From positions 1-7,770 of the forward strand of contig JAGWMH010000079.1 in assembly GCA_028871775.1 (NCBI GenBank): DNA of 7,770 bases. Direction: 5' to 3'. A model generated the notes under the pieces. It did no database searches and was not told where the DNA came from. It worked only from the letters and a program-made list of their open reading frames with translations. This document shows, one piece after another, positions 1 to 6,932 of this stretch; the first letter of the stretch is position 1; each line of letters opens with the position of its first letter. A program made the position numbers and the translations under genes. The DNA comes from Betaproteobacteria bacterium. Lineage in GTDB: Bacteria > Pseudomonadota > Gammaproteobacteria > Burkholderiales > Gallionellaceae.

Positions 1-336
1 CTGGCCTTTGCATTGTGCCTGTTCTGGGGTATGCATACCCTGGCGCATGCCCAGCCGAAGCATGGCGAATCACGGGGCGAGTTGCTTTATGCGACACACT
101 GCAACGCGTGCCACACCTCGAAAATTCATTGGCGCGAGCAGAAGCTTGCGATAGACTGGAGCAGCCTCAAGGCTCAAGTGCGCCGGTGGCAAGCCAGCAT
201 CGGGCTGGATTGGAGCGAAGAGGAAATCACGGATGTCACAAATTATTTGAACACAGTCCATTATGGTTTTCCGGTCACTGACCAGCAGGGATTTTTGCCG
301 GGTAAACAGCTCAATCAGGTCTTGCGCCAGTATTAA
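1..336 (+). CDS. Small exported mono-haem cytochrome c, 5' truncated by the window
   Basis: The frame is open from base 1 to TAA at 334-336, so the true start lies upstream; the 111 visible codons are the C-terminal part. The first 17 residues are hydrophobic and end in A-H-A before Gln, which reads as the end of a Sec signal peptide, so the mature protein should be periplasmic. Visible residues 34-38 are CNACH (bases 100-114), the covalent haem c attachment motif with His38 as proximal ligand. After it comes a Trp-rich, helical stretch of about 70 residues, including a DVTNYLN segment like the last helix of class I cytochromes c. There is no Met anywhere after CNACH, so the usual Met distal ligand is missing; His43 or His87 are candidates. 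Likely role is electron transfer, partner unknown. It is separated by 65 nt from the stress genes and is probably not part of their operon. The family call is firm; the specific function is not. Confidence 0.85.
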   Translation: MAFALCLFWGMHTLAHAQPKHGESRGELLYATHCNACHTSKIHWREQKLAIDWSSLKAQVRRWQASIGLDWSEEEITDVTNYLNTVHYGFPVTDQQGFLPGKQLNQVLRQY

Positions 337-401
337 TGGCTGATTTAGCCGGTGCGGCCAATTAAAATTTATAACGTGTAATCAACAAAAAGGGGTTCAT
401 T
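337..401 (+). promoter_or_regulatory. Leader of the CBS-HPF-Hsp20-PEBP operon, with possible -10 box and ribosome binding site
   Basis: This 65-nt gap turns AT-rich after base 360. TATAAC at 370-375 matches the sigma70 -10 consensus at five of six positions, but I find no convincing -35 at 16-18 bp upstream, so the promoter is a weak call. A run of A followed by GGGG (387-395) ends 6 nt before the ATG at 402 and is a good ribosome binding site. A short hairpin, GGCT(338-341)/AGCC(347-350) with a 5-nt loop, follows the cytochrome stop, but it has no T run and only a 4-bp stem, so I do not call it a terminator. Confidence 0.3.
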
Positions 402-851
402 ATGCCTATCAGTGAAATTTGTAACCGCGAAGTCATTGTCGTGCAGCGCGACAACACCATCCTGGAAGCGGCCAGGCTCATGCGCCAGCATCACGTCGGC
501 GATGTGCTGGTCGTCGAAGATCGCGGCGGTGCGCGGGTTCCGGTTGGTGTCGTCACCGACCGCGATCTCGTGGTGGAAATCATGGCGCCGGAACTCAACC
601 AGATGGCCATCACAGTGGGCGATATCATGGTGCCCGAGCTCGCCACGGTGAAGGAAAATACCGGCGTGTTCGAGGCAATCCAGTATATGCGCGCCAAGGG
701 CGTGCGGCGCTTGCCGGTGGTGGATAATGGCGGTGGGCTGGTTGGCATTCTTACCCTGGATGACCTGCTGGAACTTCTGGCGGAAGAATTACTGGCACTC
801 GCCAAGCTGGTGAAGCACGAGCAGAAAAAAGAAACCATGAACCGCCGCTAA
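402..851 (+). CDS. Tandem CBS-domain protein, probable nucleotide-sensing regulator
   Basis: This 149-residue protein is essentially one Bateman module: two CBS domains and nothing else recognisable. CBS1 spans about residues 9-62 and ends in GVVTDRDL (49-56); CBS2 spans about 76-132, with GVRRLPVVD (100-108) and GILTLDDLL (115-123). A Lys/Glu-rich tail (about 133-149) follows. CBS pairs generally bind adenosine ligands (AMP, ATP, SAM, sometimes NAD) in the cleft between domains and signal energy state to a partner. Here no effector domain is fused, so any partner must be separate. It starts at the ATG 6 nt after a strong ribosome binding site and ends 28 nt before the HPF gene, so co-expression with the ribosome-hibernation and chaperone genes is likely. 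That setting suggests a role in stress or energy sensing, but this is inference. Domain assignment is secure; ligand and target are unknown. Confidence 0.92.
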   Translation: MPISEICNREVIVVQRDNTILEAARLMRQHHVGDVLVVEDRGGARVPVGVVTDRDLVVEIMAPELNQMAITVGDIMVPELATVKENTGVFEAIQYMRAKGVRRLPVVDNGGGLVGILTLDDLLELLAEELLALAKLVKHEQKKETMNRR

Positions 852-879
852 TCCGGCTCGAAATTTTAAGGAGAAATTC

Positions 880-1272
880 ATGCAGACCCCGTTGCAAATT
901 ACCATCCGCGATGCTGACCATTCAGAGGCGCTGGAAACGCATATCCGTGACAAGGCAAAAAAGCTCGACGAATTTTTCGATCACATCATGTCCTGCCGGG
1001 TGGTGGTTGAGGTGCCACACAAGCACCATCATCAGGGCAAGCAGTTCAATGTGCGCATCGACATCGGTGTGCCAGGCAGCGAGATTGTGGTTAATCGCGA
1101 CCATGCCGAAGATGTGTATGTGGCTTTGCGCGATGCCTTCGATGCCGCCAAACGCCAGCTTGAAGACTACGCCCGCAAACTTCACGGTAACGTCAAGACG
1201 CACAGGCCAAGACGCCCGGGCGAAAGCAATGAAGCGGCTGCCGGGCAAGAGGGTCTGGACGCAAAGCAATAA
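880..1272 (+). CDS. HPF/RaiA (S30AE) family ribosome hibernation factor, short form
   Basis: The 130-residue protein has a single S30AE domain over about residues 3-103: a beta strand with LQITIRD at the N-terminus, a helix (about 15-34), then strands around CRVVVEVPH and QFNVRIDIGVPG, and a final helix (about 78-101) ending in a basic stretch. Members bind the small ribosomal subunit at the mRNA/tRNA channel and stop translation during stationary phase or stress. At 130 residues it is longer than E. coli HPF (95) or RaiA (about 112), but lacks the C-terminal dimerisation domain of long HPF. The extra tail (about 104-130) is polar, with THRPRR at 107-112, and looks disordered. A His cluster, HKHHH, occupies 47-51. 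The start is fixed by AAGGAGA (868-874) 5 nt before the ATG. It lies 28 nt after the CBS gene and upstream of hsp20, consistent with one stress operon. Whether it acts like HPF (100S dimer) or RaiA (70S lock) cannot be told. Confidence 0.92.
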   Translation: MQTPLQITIRDADHSEALETHIRDKAKKLDEFFDHIMSCRVVVEVPHKHHHQGKQFNVRIDIGVPGSEIVVNRDHAEDVYVALRDAFDAAKRQLEDYARKLHGNVKTHRPRRPGESNEAAAGQEGLDAKQ

Positions 1273-1331
1273 GATGGCGATGAAACGCACTCATGCACAT
1301 TATTTTCAACCATGAAATAAGGAGCATGACC

Positions 1332-1838
1332 ATGCTGGATTCATTGAAACAGGCAGGGATCAATATCGGGCGAGAGCTTGGCCGCACATGGGAAAACCTG
1401 TCTGATGGCTGGCGCGAATTGCTCAGCCGCAGCGGTGAAGCACTCACCCATTTCTCACGCAATAAGGATGAGGCGCACACGGGTGGCGGCGGCGCGCTCG
1501 CCACTTTTCCGCGCTGGGGCCTGCTGGCGGGAGAAGTCGAGGAAACAGACAAGGACATCGTGGTGCGGGTGGAGGTGCCCGGCATGGAGAAGGAAGACTG
1601 CCGCATCACGATCGAAGACAACCTGCTCTGCCTGAGCGGCGAAAAACGCTACGCGCGCGAAACCAGCGACAGCACCTACTATGTCATGGAGCGCGCCTAT
1701 GGCGCATTCCAGCGCACCATCCCGCTGCCTCGCAATGTCGACGCAGAGAAGGCGGAAGCGAGCTACAGAAACGGAGTATTGAGCATCCGCCTGCCGAAGG
1801 TGGCTGGTGGAAATGGCAGAACAATTCCAGTGTCCTGA
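1332..1838 (+). CDS. hsp20: Hsp20 family small heat-shock protein (alpha-crystallin)
   Basis: This is an ATP-independent holding chaperone that binds unfolding proteins and passes them to DnaK/DnaJ, both encoded downstream. With the chosen start it has 168 residues. Residues 1-45 form an amphipathic, Trp-containing N-terminal arm (WENLSDGWRELL, 20-31), a Gly/Ala linker follows (about 51-57), and the alpha-crystallin domain covers about 66-158. Diagnostic sequences are VRVEVPGMEKED (78-89), LSGEKR (101-106) and the family signature around NGVLSIRLPK (147-156). The C-terminus carries the I-x-V anchor (IPV, 165-167) that drives oligomer assembly. In-frame ATGs exist at 1293, 1326 and 1332; AAGGAG at 1319-1324 is 7 nt from 1332 but only 1 nt from 1326, so 1332 is preferred. 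Longer versions would add 2 or 13 residues. It is followed after 3 nt by the PEBP gene, suggesting translational coupling. Confidence 0.93.
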   Translation: MLDSLKQAGINIGRELGRTWENLSDGWRELLSRSGEALTHFSRNKDEAHTGGGGALATFPRWGLLAGEVEETDKDIVVRVEVPGMEKEDCRITIEDNLLCLSGEKRYARETSDSTYYVMERAYGAFQRTIPLPRNVDAEKAEASYRNGVLSIRLPKVAGGNGRTIPVS

Positions 1839-1841
1839 AGC

Positions 1842-2438
1842 ATGAAAACCAGATCCCGGCGCATTCACTGGATATGGGCTGCCATTCTGGGGATCGTGCT
1901 CATCTGTATTTCCGTCGGCGCAGCCAAAACCGGCTTGTTAACGGATGAAAAGGAGAAAATCGCTATGTCCATGATCATCACGTCGTCATCATTTATGCAT
2001 GATCGCGTGATTCCCGCGCGCCACACCTGCGATGGCGTGAATACTTCCCCTCCGCTTGCATGGACTGGCGTGCCGGCTGGCGCGAAGAGCCTGGCCTTGA
2101 TCGTCGACGACCCGGATGCGCCAGATCCGGCTGCGCCCAGAATGACCTGGGTTCACTGGGTGCTATACAACATCCCCCTCAATGCGAGCGGTTTGAAGGA
2201 GGGTATTGCAGCAAAAGACCTTCCGTCCGGAACACTGCAGGGTGTTAACGACTGGCAGCGCAGCGGTTACGGCGGTCCCTGTCCGCCAGTGGGCAAGCAT
2301 CGCTATTTTTTCAAGCTGTATGCCTTGGATATCGTGCTGCCTGACCTGAAACACCCCGCCAAGGCGGCCCTGGAAAGGGCCATGCAGGGTCACGTGCTTG
2401 CCCGATCCGATTTGGTTGGGTTATACCAGAAGCAATAG
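1842..2438 (+). CDS. PEBP family (YbhB/YbcL, Raf-kinase-inhibitor-like) protein with N-terminal membrane/signal segment
   Basis: From the ATG 3 nt after the hsp20 stop this is 198 residues. Residues 1-9 are basic (KTRSRR), 11-28 are a hydrophobic segment (IWAAILGIVL onward), and the PEBP domain follows from about 43 to 195. Family marks are DDPDAPDP (89-96), TWVHWVLYNIP (102-112), GGPCPP (144-149) and GKHRYFFKLYALD (151-163); these line the small anion/phosphate-binding pocket of the fold. E. coli YbhB is cytosolic and YbcL periplasmic; function in bacteria is poorly defined. A second start is credible: AGGAG at 1951-1955 sits 9 nt before the ATG at 1965, which would give a 157-residue cytosolic protein beginning MSMIITSSS. 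I keep the upstream start because the leading 41 codons have the charge and hydrophobicity of an export signal or anchor and lie tightly behind hsp20. It is the last gene of the operon. Family is certain; location and start are open. Confidence 0.88.
   Translation: MKTRSRRIHWIWAAILGIVLICISVGAAKTGLLTDEKEKIAMSMIITSSSFMHDRVIPARHTCDGVNTSPPLAWTGVPAGAKSLALIVDDPDAPDPAAPRMTWVHWVLYNIPLNASGLKEGIAAKDLPSGTLQGVNDWQRSGYGGPCPPVGKHRYFFKLYALDIVLPDLKHPAKAALERAMQGHVLARSDLVGLYQKQ
1948..1967 (+). promoter_or_regulatory. Internal ribosome binding site and alternative start inside the PEBP gene
   Basis: AAAAGGAG (1948-1955) is one of the better Shine-Dalgarno sequences in the window and is 9 nt upstream of an in-frame ATG (1965-1967) that falls exactly at the beginning of the conserved PEBP domain. 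The upstream ATG at 1842 has no comparable site and may rely on ribosomes finishing hsp20. The site may be the sole start, or may give a second, cytosolic form. Confidence 0.5.
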
Positions 2439-2582
2439 TTTTACAATAAAAACGTTAGCCGTTTGACCAGTCAGGAATATGAAGTGGCAGATTATTTTCA
2501 GTGGGCAGTAGAGTAAAATAAATATGTACACCTTGATCGGCATTTGCCTCTTCAAATATAAAAATAAGGGTTAGGAAAACTT
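2439..2582 (+). promoter_or_regulatory. AT-rich control region upstream of dnaK
   Basis: This 144-nt gap is clearly richer in A/T than the genes on either side and contains no gene I can support. TTGATC (2533-2538) and TATAAA (2557-2562), 18 bp apart, form a plausible sigma70-type pair, though transcription would then begin only about 14 nt before the start codon. CTTGAT at 2532-2537 also resembles the -35 of heat-shock (sigma32) promoters, but no good CCCCAT-type -10 follows. A TTGACC at 2463-2468 has no partner at proper spacing. AGGA (2573-2576) is 6 nt before the ATG at 2583. No CIRCE (HrcA) repeat and no strong terminator after the PEBP gene were found. Confidence 0.4.
2533..2555. repeat. 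Imperfect inverted repeat in the dnaK promoter region
   Basis: TTGA(2533-2536)-2 nt-GGC(2539-2541)-4 nt-GCC(2546-2548)-3 nt-TCAA(2552-2555) reads as a near-symmetric dyad overlapping the proposed -35 and spacer. It may be an operator or a small hairpin in the leader, or chance; it does not match a known heat-shock operator that I recognise. Confidence 0.3.
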
Positions 2583-4478
2583 ATGGCTATCATTGGCATT
2601 GATCTCGGCACTTCCAATTCTGCCGCCGCAGTGCTGCGCGGCGGACGCCCGGTCATCATCCCCAGCGCCGAAGGCATAAGCATCGGCGGCAAGGCGTTCC
2701 CCAGCTATGTCGCACTCACCGCCGACGGCCAGATGCTGGTGGGCGAACCGGCGCGCCGCCAGGCAGCGTCAAACCCGGAGGGCACTGCCAGCGCCTTCAA
2801 GCGCAGGATGGGCAGGCGCGAGAACGTCCGCCTGCGAGACAAGGACTATTCGCCGGAGCAACTTTCGGCGTTCCTGCTGCAAAAGATCAAGCGCGATGCC
2901 GAGGCGTTCCTCGGCGAGCCGGTGGAGAAGGCCGTCGTGACCGTGCCGGCCTATTTCGACGACAACCAGCGCGCCGCCACCAAGGACGCCTGCCGCATTG
3001 CCGGGCTGGAAGTGGTGCGCCTGGTCAACGAGCCGACCGCCGCGTCGCTGGCTTACGGCCTCGACCGGCTGGGGCAGGAACTGCGCATCGCCGTGATCGA
3101 TCTGGGCGGTGGCACGCTCGACGTCACCATCATGGAGTTCGGCAAGGGTGTGTTCGAGGTCAAGGCCACCAGCGGCGATACACAGCTCGGCGGCACCGAC
3201 ATGAACCAGCGCATTTACGAGCATCTCGCCGAACGCTTCCAGATGGCTACCAGCGTCGATGTGCGCAACGACCGCAAGGCCGCCGCGCGCCTGATCGAAG
3301 CGGCCGAGAATGCGAAGATCGAGCTGTCCACCAGCGTCACCACCCATCTCAGCCTGCCCTACCTCGCCGCCGTCAACGGCGAGCCGCGCCATCTCGAACT
3401 GGACCTCAACCGCACCGAACTGGAACGCCTGGTGCGTCCGGTGATCGAGCGCTGCCGCGGCCCCGTTGAGCAGGCGTTGCACGATGCGGGCATCACTCCC
3501 AAGGATGTGAACCGGGTAGTGTTCGTCGGCGGCCCGACGCGCATGCCGGTGGTGCGCAGCTATTTCGAGGAGTTGTTCGGGCGCAAGGCCGAGATGGGCG
3601 TTGACCCGATGGAATGCGTCGCCGCCGGTGCCGCGATCCAGGCCGGGGTGCTGGGCGGAGAAGTCAGCGGCATCGTGCTGGTGGATGTGACGCCGCTCAC
3701 GCTCGGCGTCGAGACGCTGGGCGGCATCGCCACGCCGCTGATCGCGCGCAACACGCCGATCCCGGTCAAGCGCAGCGAGACGTTCACCACCGCCGCCGAC
3801 ATGCAGACCAGCGTCACCATTCATGTGTTCCAGGGCGAACGGCCAATGGCGGGGGACAACACCAGCCTCGGCGAATTCAACCTGAGCGGCCTGCCCCCGG
3901 CGCCGCGCGGCATCCCCAAGATCGAAGTGAGCTTCGACATCGACTCCAACGGCATCCTCAGCGTTTCCGCGAAGGATACGGCCAGCGGCAAGTCACAGTC
4001 GATCAACATCACCGGCTCCACGCGGCTTTCGGAAGATACCAAGAAGCGCATGGTGGAAGATGCCGCGCGCTATGCCGATGCGGACAAGAAACGGCGCGGG
4101 GATGCGGAAAAACTCAATGCTGCGGATGCGGGCTGCTATGAAGCCGAGAAAATGCTCGCCAATTTCGCCGACAAGCTCACCGGCGATTTGAAAAAACGCA
4201 TCGAGACCGCGTTGCGCGAGACCAAGGAGGCGCTGCTCAAAAAAGATGTCGCTCTTGCCACGGAGCGCGCGGAAGCGCTGAAGAAGGTGCTGCAGGAAGC
4301 CGGGGCGGTGCTCTATTCGCAATCGGGACAGGCAAGCAAAGGCGGCCCCTATGCGGAAACCCGCTGGGAAGGGCCGGAGCCACCGCCCAATGTGGGCGCG
4401 GCGGCGGGCGAGCCACGCCCCAGCGGATCGGGTCCGCGTGGCAAGGTGGTGGATGCCGAGTACAAGGAAAACAAATAA
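2583..4478 (+). CDS. dnaK: Hsp70 chaperone DnaK, variant lacking the Gram-negative nucleotide-domain insert
   Basis: ATP-driven cytosolic chaperone that refolds proteins with DnaJ and GrpE. The 631 residues include the nucleotide-binding domain (1-360): phosphate 1 loop GIDLGTSNS (5-13), Lys73 in [13 protein letters not shown] (121-125), Glu150 in NEPTAA, phosphate 2 DLGGGT (173-178) and the adenosine motif [11 protein letters not shown] (312-322). The interdomain linker is IVLVD (364-368), followed by [14 protein letters not shown], the beta substrate-binding domain to about 475, and a helical lid (about 483-578). The tail is Gly/Pro-rich and ends [10 protein letters not shown], like the C-terminus of housekeeping DnaKs. 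Between GRR (77-79) and the GEPV at 111-114 there are 31 residues; E. coli DnaK, aligned from memory, has 55, so about 24 are absent, as in Gram-positive and archaeal Hsp70s. Linker residues before IVLV are SG rather than KD. The AGGA site 6 nt upstream supports this start. Its stop is 14 nt before the Lon-like gene. It is probably an additional, acquired DnaK rather than the housekeeping copy. Confidence 0.96.
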   Translation: MAIIGIDLGTSNSAAAVLRGGRPVIIPSAEGISIGGKAFPSYVALTADGQMLVGEPARRQAASNPEGTASAFKRRMGRRENVRLRDKDYSPEQLSAFLLQKIKRDAEAFLGEPVEKAVVTVPAYFDDNQRAATKDACRIAGLEVVRLVNEPTAASLAYGLDRLGQELRIAVIDLGGGTLDVTIMEFGKGVFEVKATSGDTQLGGTDMNQRIYEHLAERFQMATSVDVRNDRKAAARLIEAAENAKIELSTSVTTHLSLPYLAAVNGEPRHLELDLNRTELERLVRPVIERCRGPVEQALHDAGITPKDVNRVVFVGGPTRMPVVRSYFEELFGRKAEMGVDPMECVAAGAAIQAGVLGGEVSGIVLVDVTPLTLGVETLGGIATPLIARNTPIPVKRSETFTTAADMQTSVTIHVFQGERPMAGDNTSLGEFNLSGLPPAPRGIPKIEVSFDIDSNGILSVSAKDTASGKSQSINITGSTRLSEDTKKRMVEDAARYADADKKRRGDAEKLNAADAGCYEAEKMLANFADKLTGDLKKRIETALRETKEALLKKDVALATERAEALKKVLQEAGAVLYSQSGQASKGGPYAETRWEGPEPPPNVGAAAGEPRPSGSGPRGKVVDAEYKENK

Positions 4479-4492
4479 TCTGCTCAGGAAAA

Positions 4493-6916
4493 ATGACTAC
4501 CCATCTCTCTCTGGAACCGCAACAGCTTTACCATACCTGCGATACCGAACAATTCGGATTCCAGACCACGGCCGACCTGGATGACCTGACCGAGATCATC
4601 GGCCAGATGCGCGCCATGGATGCGTTGCACTTCGGCGCCGGCATCCGCCATGAGGGCTACAATCTTTTCGTGCTCGGCCCCTCCGGCATCGGCAAGCACA
4701 GCATGGTGCGGCAGTTTCTTGAAAAAAAGGCGAAGGGCGAGCACGAGCGGGCCGACTGGTGCTATCTCAATAACTTTGCCCAGCCGCACAAACCCATAGC
4801 GCTCAAGCTGCCATCCGGCAGGGGGGCGGAGCTGCGCCAGCGCATGCAGCAACTGGTGGATTATTTGCGCACCGCTATTCCTGCGCTATTCGAGAGCGAG
4901 GAGTACCGCGCCAAGGCAGGAGCGATTCAGGAGGAGTTCAGCAAACGGCAGGAGCAGGCGTTCAAGGAATTGGGAGAGGATGCCGTTAAGCAGGAAATCG
5001 TTCTGCTGCGCACCCCCGATGGATTCGCTTTCGCGCCCACCCGCAACCATGAGGTGATCCCGCCCGGCGAATACGAGAAGCTGCCGGATGAGGAAAGAAA
5101 GCGGGTGGAGGCGGCCATCGCCGGGCTGCAGGAACGGCTGGAAAAAATCCTGCGGCAGGTACCGCAATGGCGGAAGGAGCGGCACGAACGGATCAAGCAG
5201 CTTGACCGCGAAACCACCCTGTCAACGGTTGGCCACCTGATGAGCGAGCTGAAAGAAGCCTACGCCGAGCTGCCCGAGGTGCTGAAATACCTCGACCTGG
5301 TGCAGCAGGACATGGTCGACAACGTGGATGATTTCCGCAAACAGGAGGAGTCCGAAACCATCGGCGGTATGACCATCGTTACGCGCCAGAGCTTCCACCG
5401 CTATCAGGTGAATGTGCTGGTGAGCAACGGCAAGGAAGCCGGCGCGCCGATCATCAGCGAAGACAACCCGACCTACAGCAACCTGGTCGGACGGGTCGAG
5501 CATATCGCCCAGCTCGGCGCGCTGGTCACGGATTTCACCCTGATCAAGCCGGGCGCGCTGCACCGGGCGAACGGCGGCTACCTGCTGCTGGATGTGCGCA
5601 AGGTGCTGGTACAACCGTTCGCTTGGGAGGCGCTGAAACGGGCATTGCAATCGCGCGAAATCCGCATCGAATCGCTGGGGCAGATGTATAGCCTGATCAG
5701 CACCGTGTCGCTGGAACCGGAACCGATCCCGCTGGATACCAAAATAGTCTTGTTCGGCGACCGGTTGTTGTATTACCTGCTGCAGGAATACGACCCGGAA
5801 TTCGAAGAGCTGTTCAAGGTGGCGGCGGATTTCGAGGAGCGCATCGAGCGCAATGCAGACACTCATCTGCTTTACGCCCGCCTGATTTCCACACTGACCC
5901 GCAAGGAAGCGTTGTTGCCGTTCGACCGCAGCGCGGTGGCACGGGTGATTGAGCACAGCGCGCGCCTGGCCGGCGATGCGGAAAGACTTTCCACCCATAT
6001 GCGCGGCGTGGCGGATTTGCTGCGCGAAGCCGATTACTGCGCGCGCGAGGCTGGCCGGACGGTGGTTCAAGCTGCCGATGTGCAGCGTTCGATCGATACC
6101 CAGATCCGGCGGCAGGACCGGCTGAGAGACCGGCTGTACGAGGCGATCCTGCGCGATACCTTGATGATAGCCACGCAGGGAGAAGTGACCGGCCAGATCA
6201 ACGGCCTCTCCGTAATCGAACTGGGCAACTTCGCCTTTGCCCAGCCGACCCGGATTACCGCCACCACGAGGCTGGGCGATGGCGAACTGGTCAACATCGA
6301 GCGTGAAGTAAAGCTTTCCGGCGCCATCCACTCCAAGGGCGTGCTGATCCTCTCCTCCTTCCTCGCCGCGCGCTATGCCAGGAATCAGCCGCTGGCGCTT
6401 TCCGCCAGCCTGGTGTTCGAACAGTCATACGGCCTGGTCGAAGGCGACAGCGCATCCCTGGCCGAACTGTGCGCGCTGCTTTCCAACCTCGCGAATGCGC
6501 CGATCAAGCAGTCGCTGGCGATAACCGGCTCGGTGAACCAGTTTGGCCAGGCGCAGGCGATCGGTGCGGTCAACGAAAAAATCGAGGGGTTCTTCGATAT
6601 CTGCGCGGCGCGCGGATTAACCGGGGAACAGGGAGTGTTGATCCCCGCTGCCAACGTCAAGCATCTGATGCTGCGCCGTGATGTGGTGGCGGCCGCCGAA
6701 GCCGGGCAGTTCAGGATCTACGCCGTGGAGAATGTCGATCAGGCCATCGCCATCCTGACCGGATTGCCGTCCGGAGAAGCAGGTGCCGGCGGCGAGTATC
6801 CGGAGGGCAGCGTCAGTCGCAGGGTTGCGGCGCGGCTCGCCGAGTTGTCCGAGATCAGCAAGTCGTTTGCGCGGCAATCGGGAAAAAAACCGGAAGCGAA
6901 GAAAGAACCGGATTAA
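4493..6916 (+). CDS. Lon-related AAA+ ATP-dependent protease (LonB/YcbZ-like, AAA_32 plus Lon_C)
   Basis: This 807-residue enzyme should unfold and degrade proteins using ATP. Walker A is GPSGIGK (62-68) near the N-terminus. Next is a long charged helical insertion (about 130-285), probably coiled coil. The ATPase core resumes with the family signature KPGALHRANGG (352-362) and Walker B YLLLD (363-367), which is followed by Val-Arg-Lys rather than the usual Glu. The proteolytic Lon_C domain covers about 560-757: EGDSAS (650-655) carries the catalytic Ser653 and VNEKIEG (693-699) the catalytic Lys696, the Ser-Lys dyad. The N-terminal LAN domain of classical LonA is absent and I see no membrane segment, unlike archaeal LonB. 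E. coli YcbZ is shorter (about 586). The tail from 775 is charged and Lys-rich. The ATG lies 3 nt after AGGA (4486-4489), 14 nt after dnaK, so the two are surely co-transcribed; this pairing suggests a refold-or-degrade unit. Substrates are unknown. Confidence 0.94.
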   Translation: MTTHLSLEPQQLYHTCDTEQFGFQTTADLDDLTEIIGQMRAMDALHFGAGIRHEGYNLFVLGPSGIGKHSMVRQFLEKKAKGEHERADWCYLNNFAQPHKPIALKLPSGRGAELRQRMQQLVDYLRTAIPALFESEEYRAKAGAIQEEFSKRQEQAFKELGEDAVKQEIVLLRTPDGFAFAPTRNHEVIPPGEYEKLPDEERKRVEAAIAGLQERLEKILRQVPQWRKERHERIKQLDRETTLSTVGHLMSELKEAYAELPEVLKYLDLVQQDMVDNVDDFRKQEESETIGGMTIVTRQSFHRYQVNVLVSNGKEAGAPIISEDNPTYSNLVGRVEHIAQLGALVTDFTLIKPGALHRANGGYLLLDVRKVLVQPFAWEALKRALQSREIRIESLGQMYSLISTVSLEPEPIPLDTKIVLFGDRLLYYLLQEYDPEFEELFKVAADFEERIERNADTHLLYARLISTLTRKEALLPFDRSAVARVIEHSARLAGDAERLSTHMRGVADLLREADYCAREAGRTVVQAADVQRSIDTQIRRQDRLRDRLYEAILRDTLMIATQGEVTGQINGLSVIELGNFAFAQPTRITATTRLGDGELVNIEREVKLSGAIHSKGVLILSSFLAARYARNQPLALSASLVFEQSYGLVEGDSASLAELCALLSNLANAPIKQSLAITGSVNQFGQAQAIGAVNEKIEGFFDICAARGLTGEQGVLIPAANVKHLMLRRDVVAAAEAGQFRIYAVENVDQAIAILTGLPSGEAGAGGEYPEGSVSRRVAARLAELSEISKSFARQSGKKPEAKKEPD

Positions 6917-6932
6917 CTTGGAAAAAGCATTT

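Noticed and set aside
338..350. Terminator after the cytochrome gene
   Set aside because: The hairpin has only four base pairs and no following T tract.
1293..1331. Extended N-terminus of Hsp20 from the ATG at 1293
   Set aside because: No ribosome site precedes 1293, whereas AAGGAG lies inside this stretch at proper distance from 1332, and the added residues do not look like the family.
2545..2582. RNA thermometer (FourU or ROSE type) over the dnaK ribosome site
   Set aside because: I could not pair the AGGA or AAGGG near 2566-2576 with a convincing upstream U-rich or complementary stretch beyond two or three bases.
2769..3824. Long open frame on the - strand (351 codons) across dnaK
   Set aside because: It is a mirror of the GC-rich dnaK frame: His/Ala/Gly/Leu-rich composition, no recognisable domain, and complete overlap with a certain gene.
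5222..6331. Long open frame on the - strand (369 codons) across the Lon-like gene
   Set aside because: Same reason: a codon-bias shadow rich in His, Gln and Arg, without domain or ribosome site, lying wholly within a conserved coding region.
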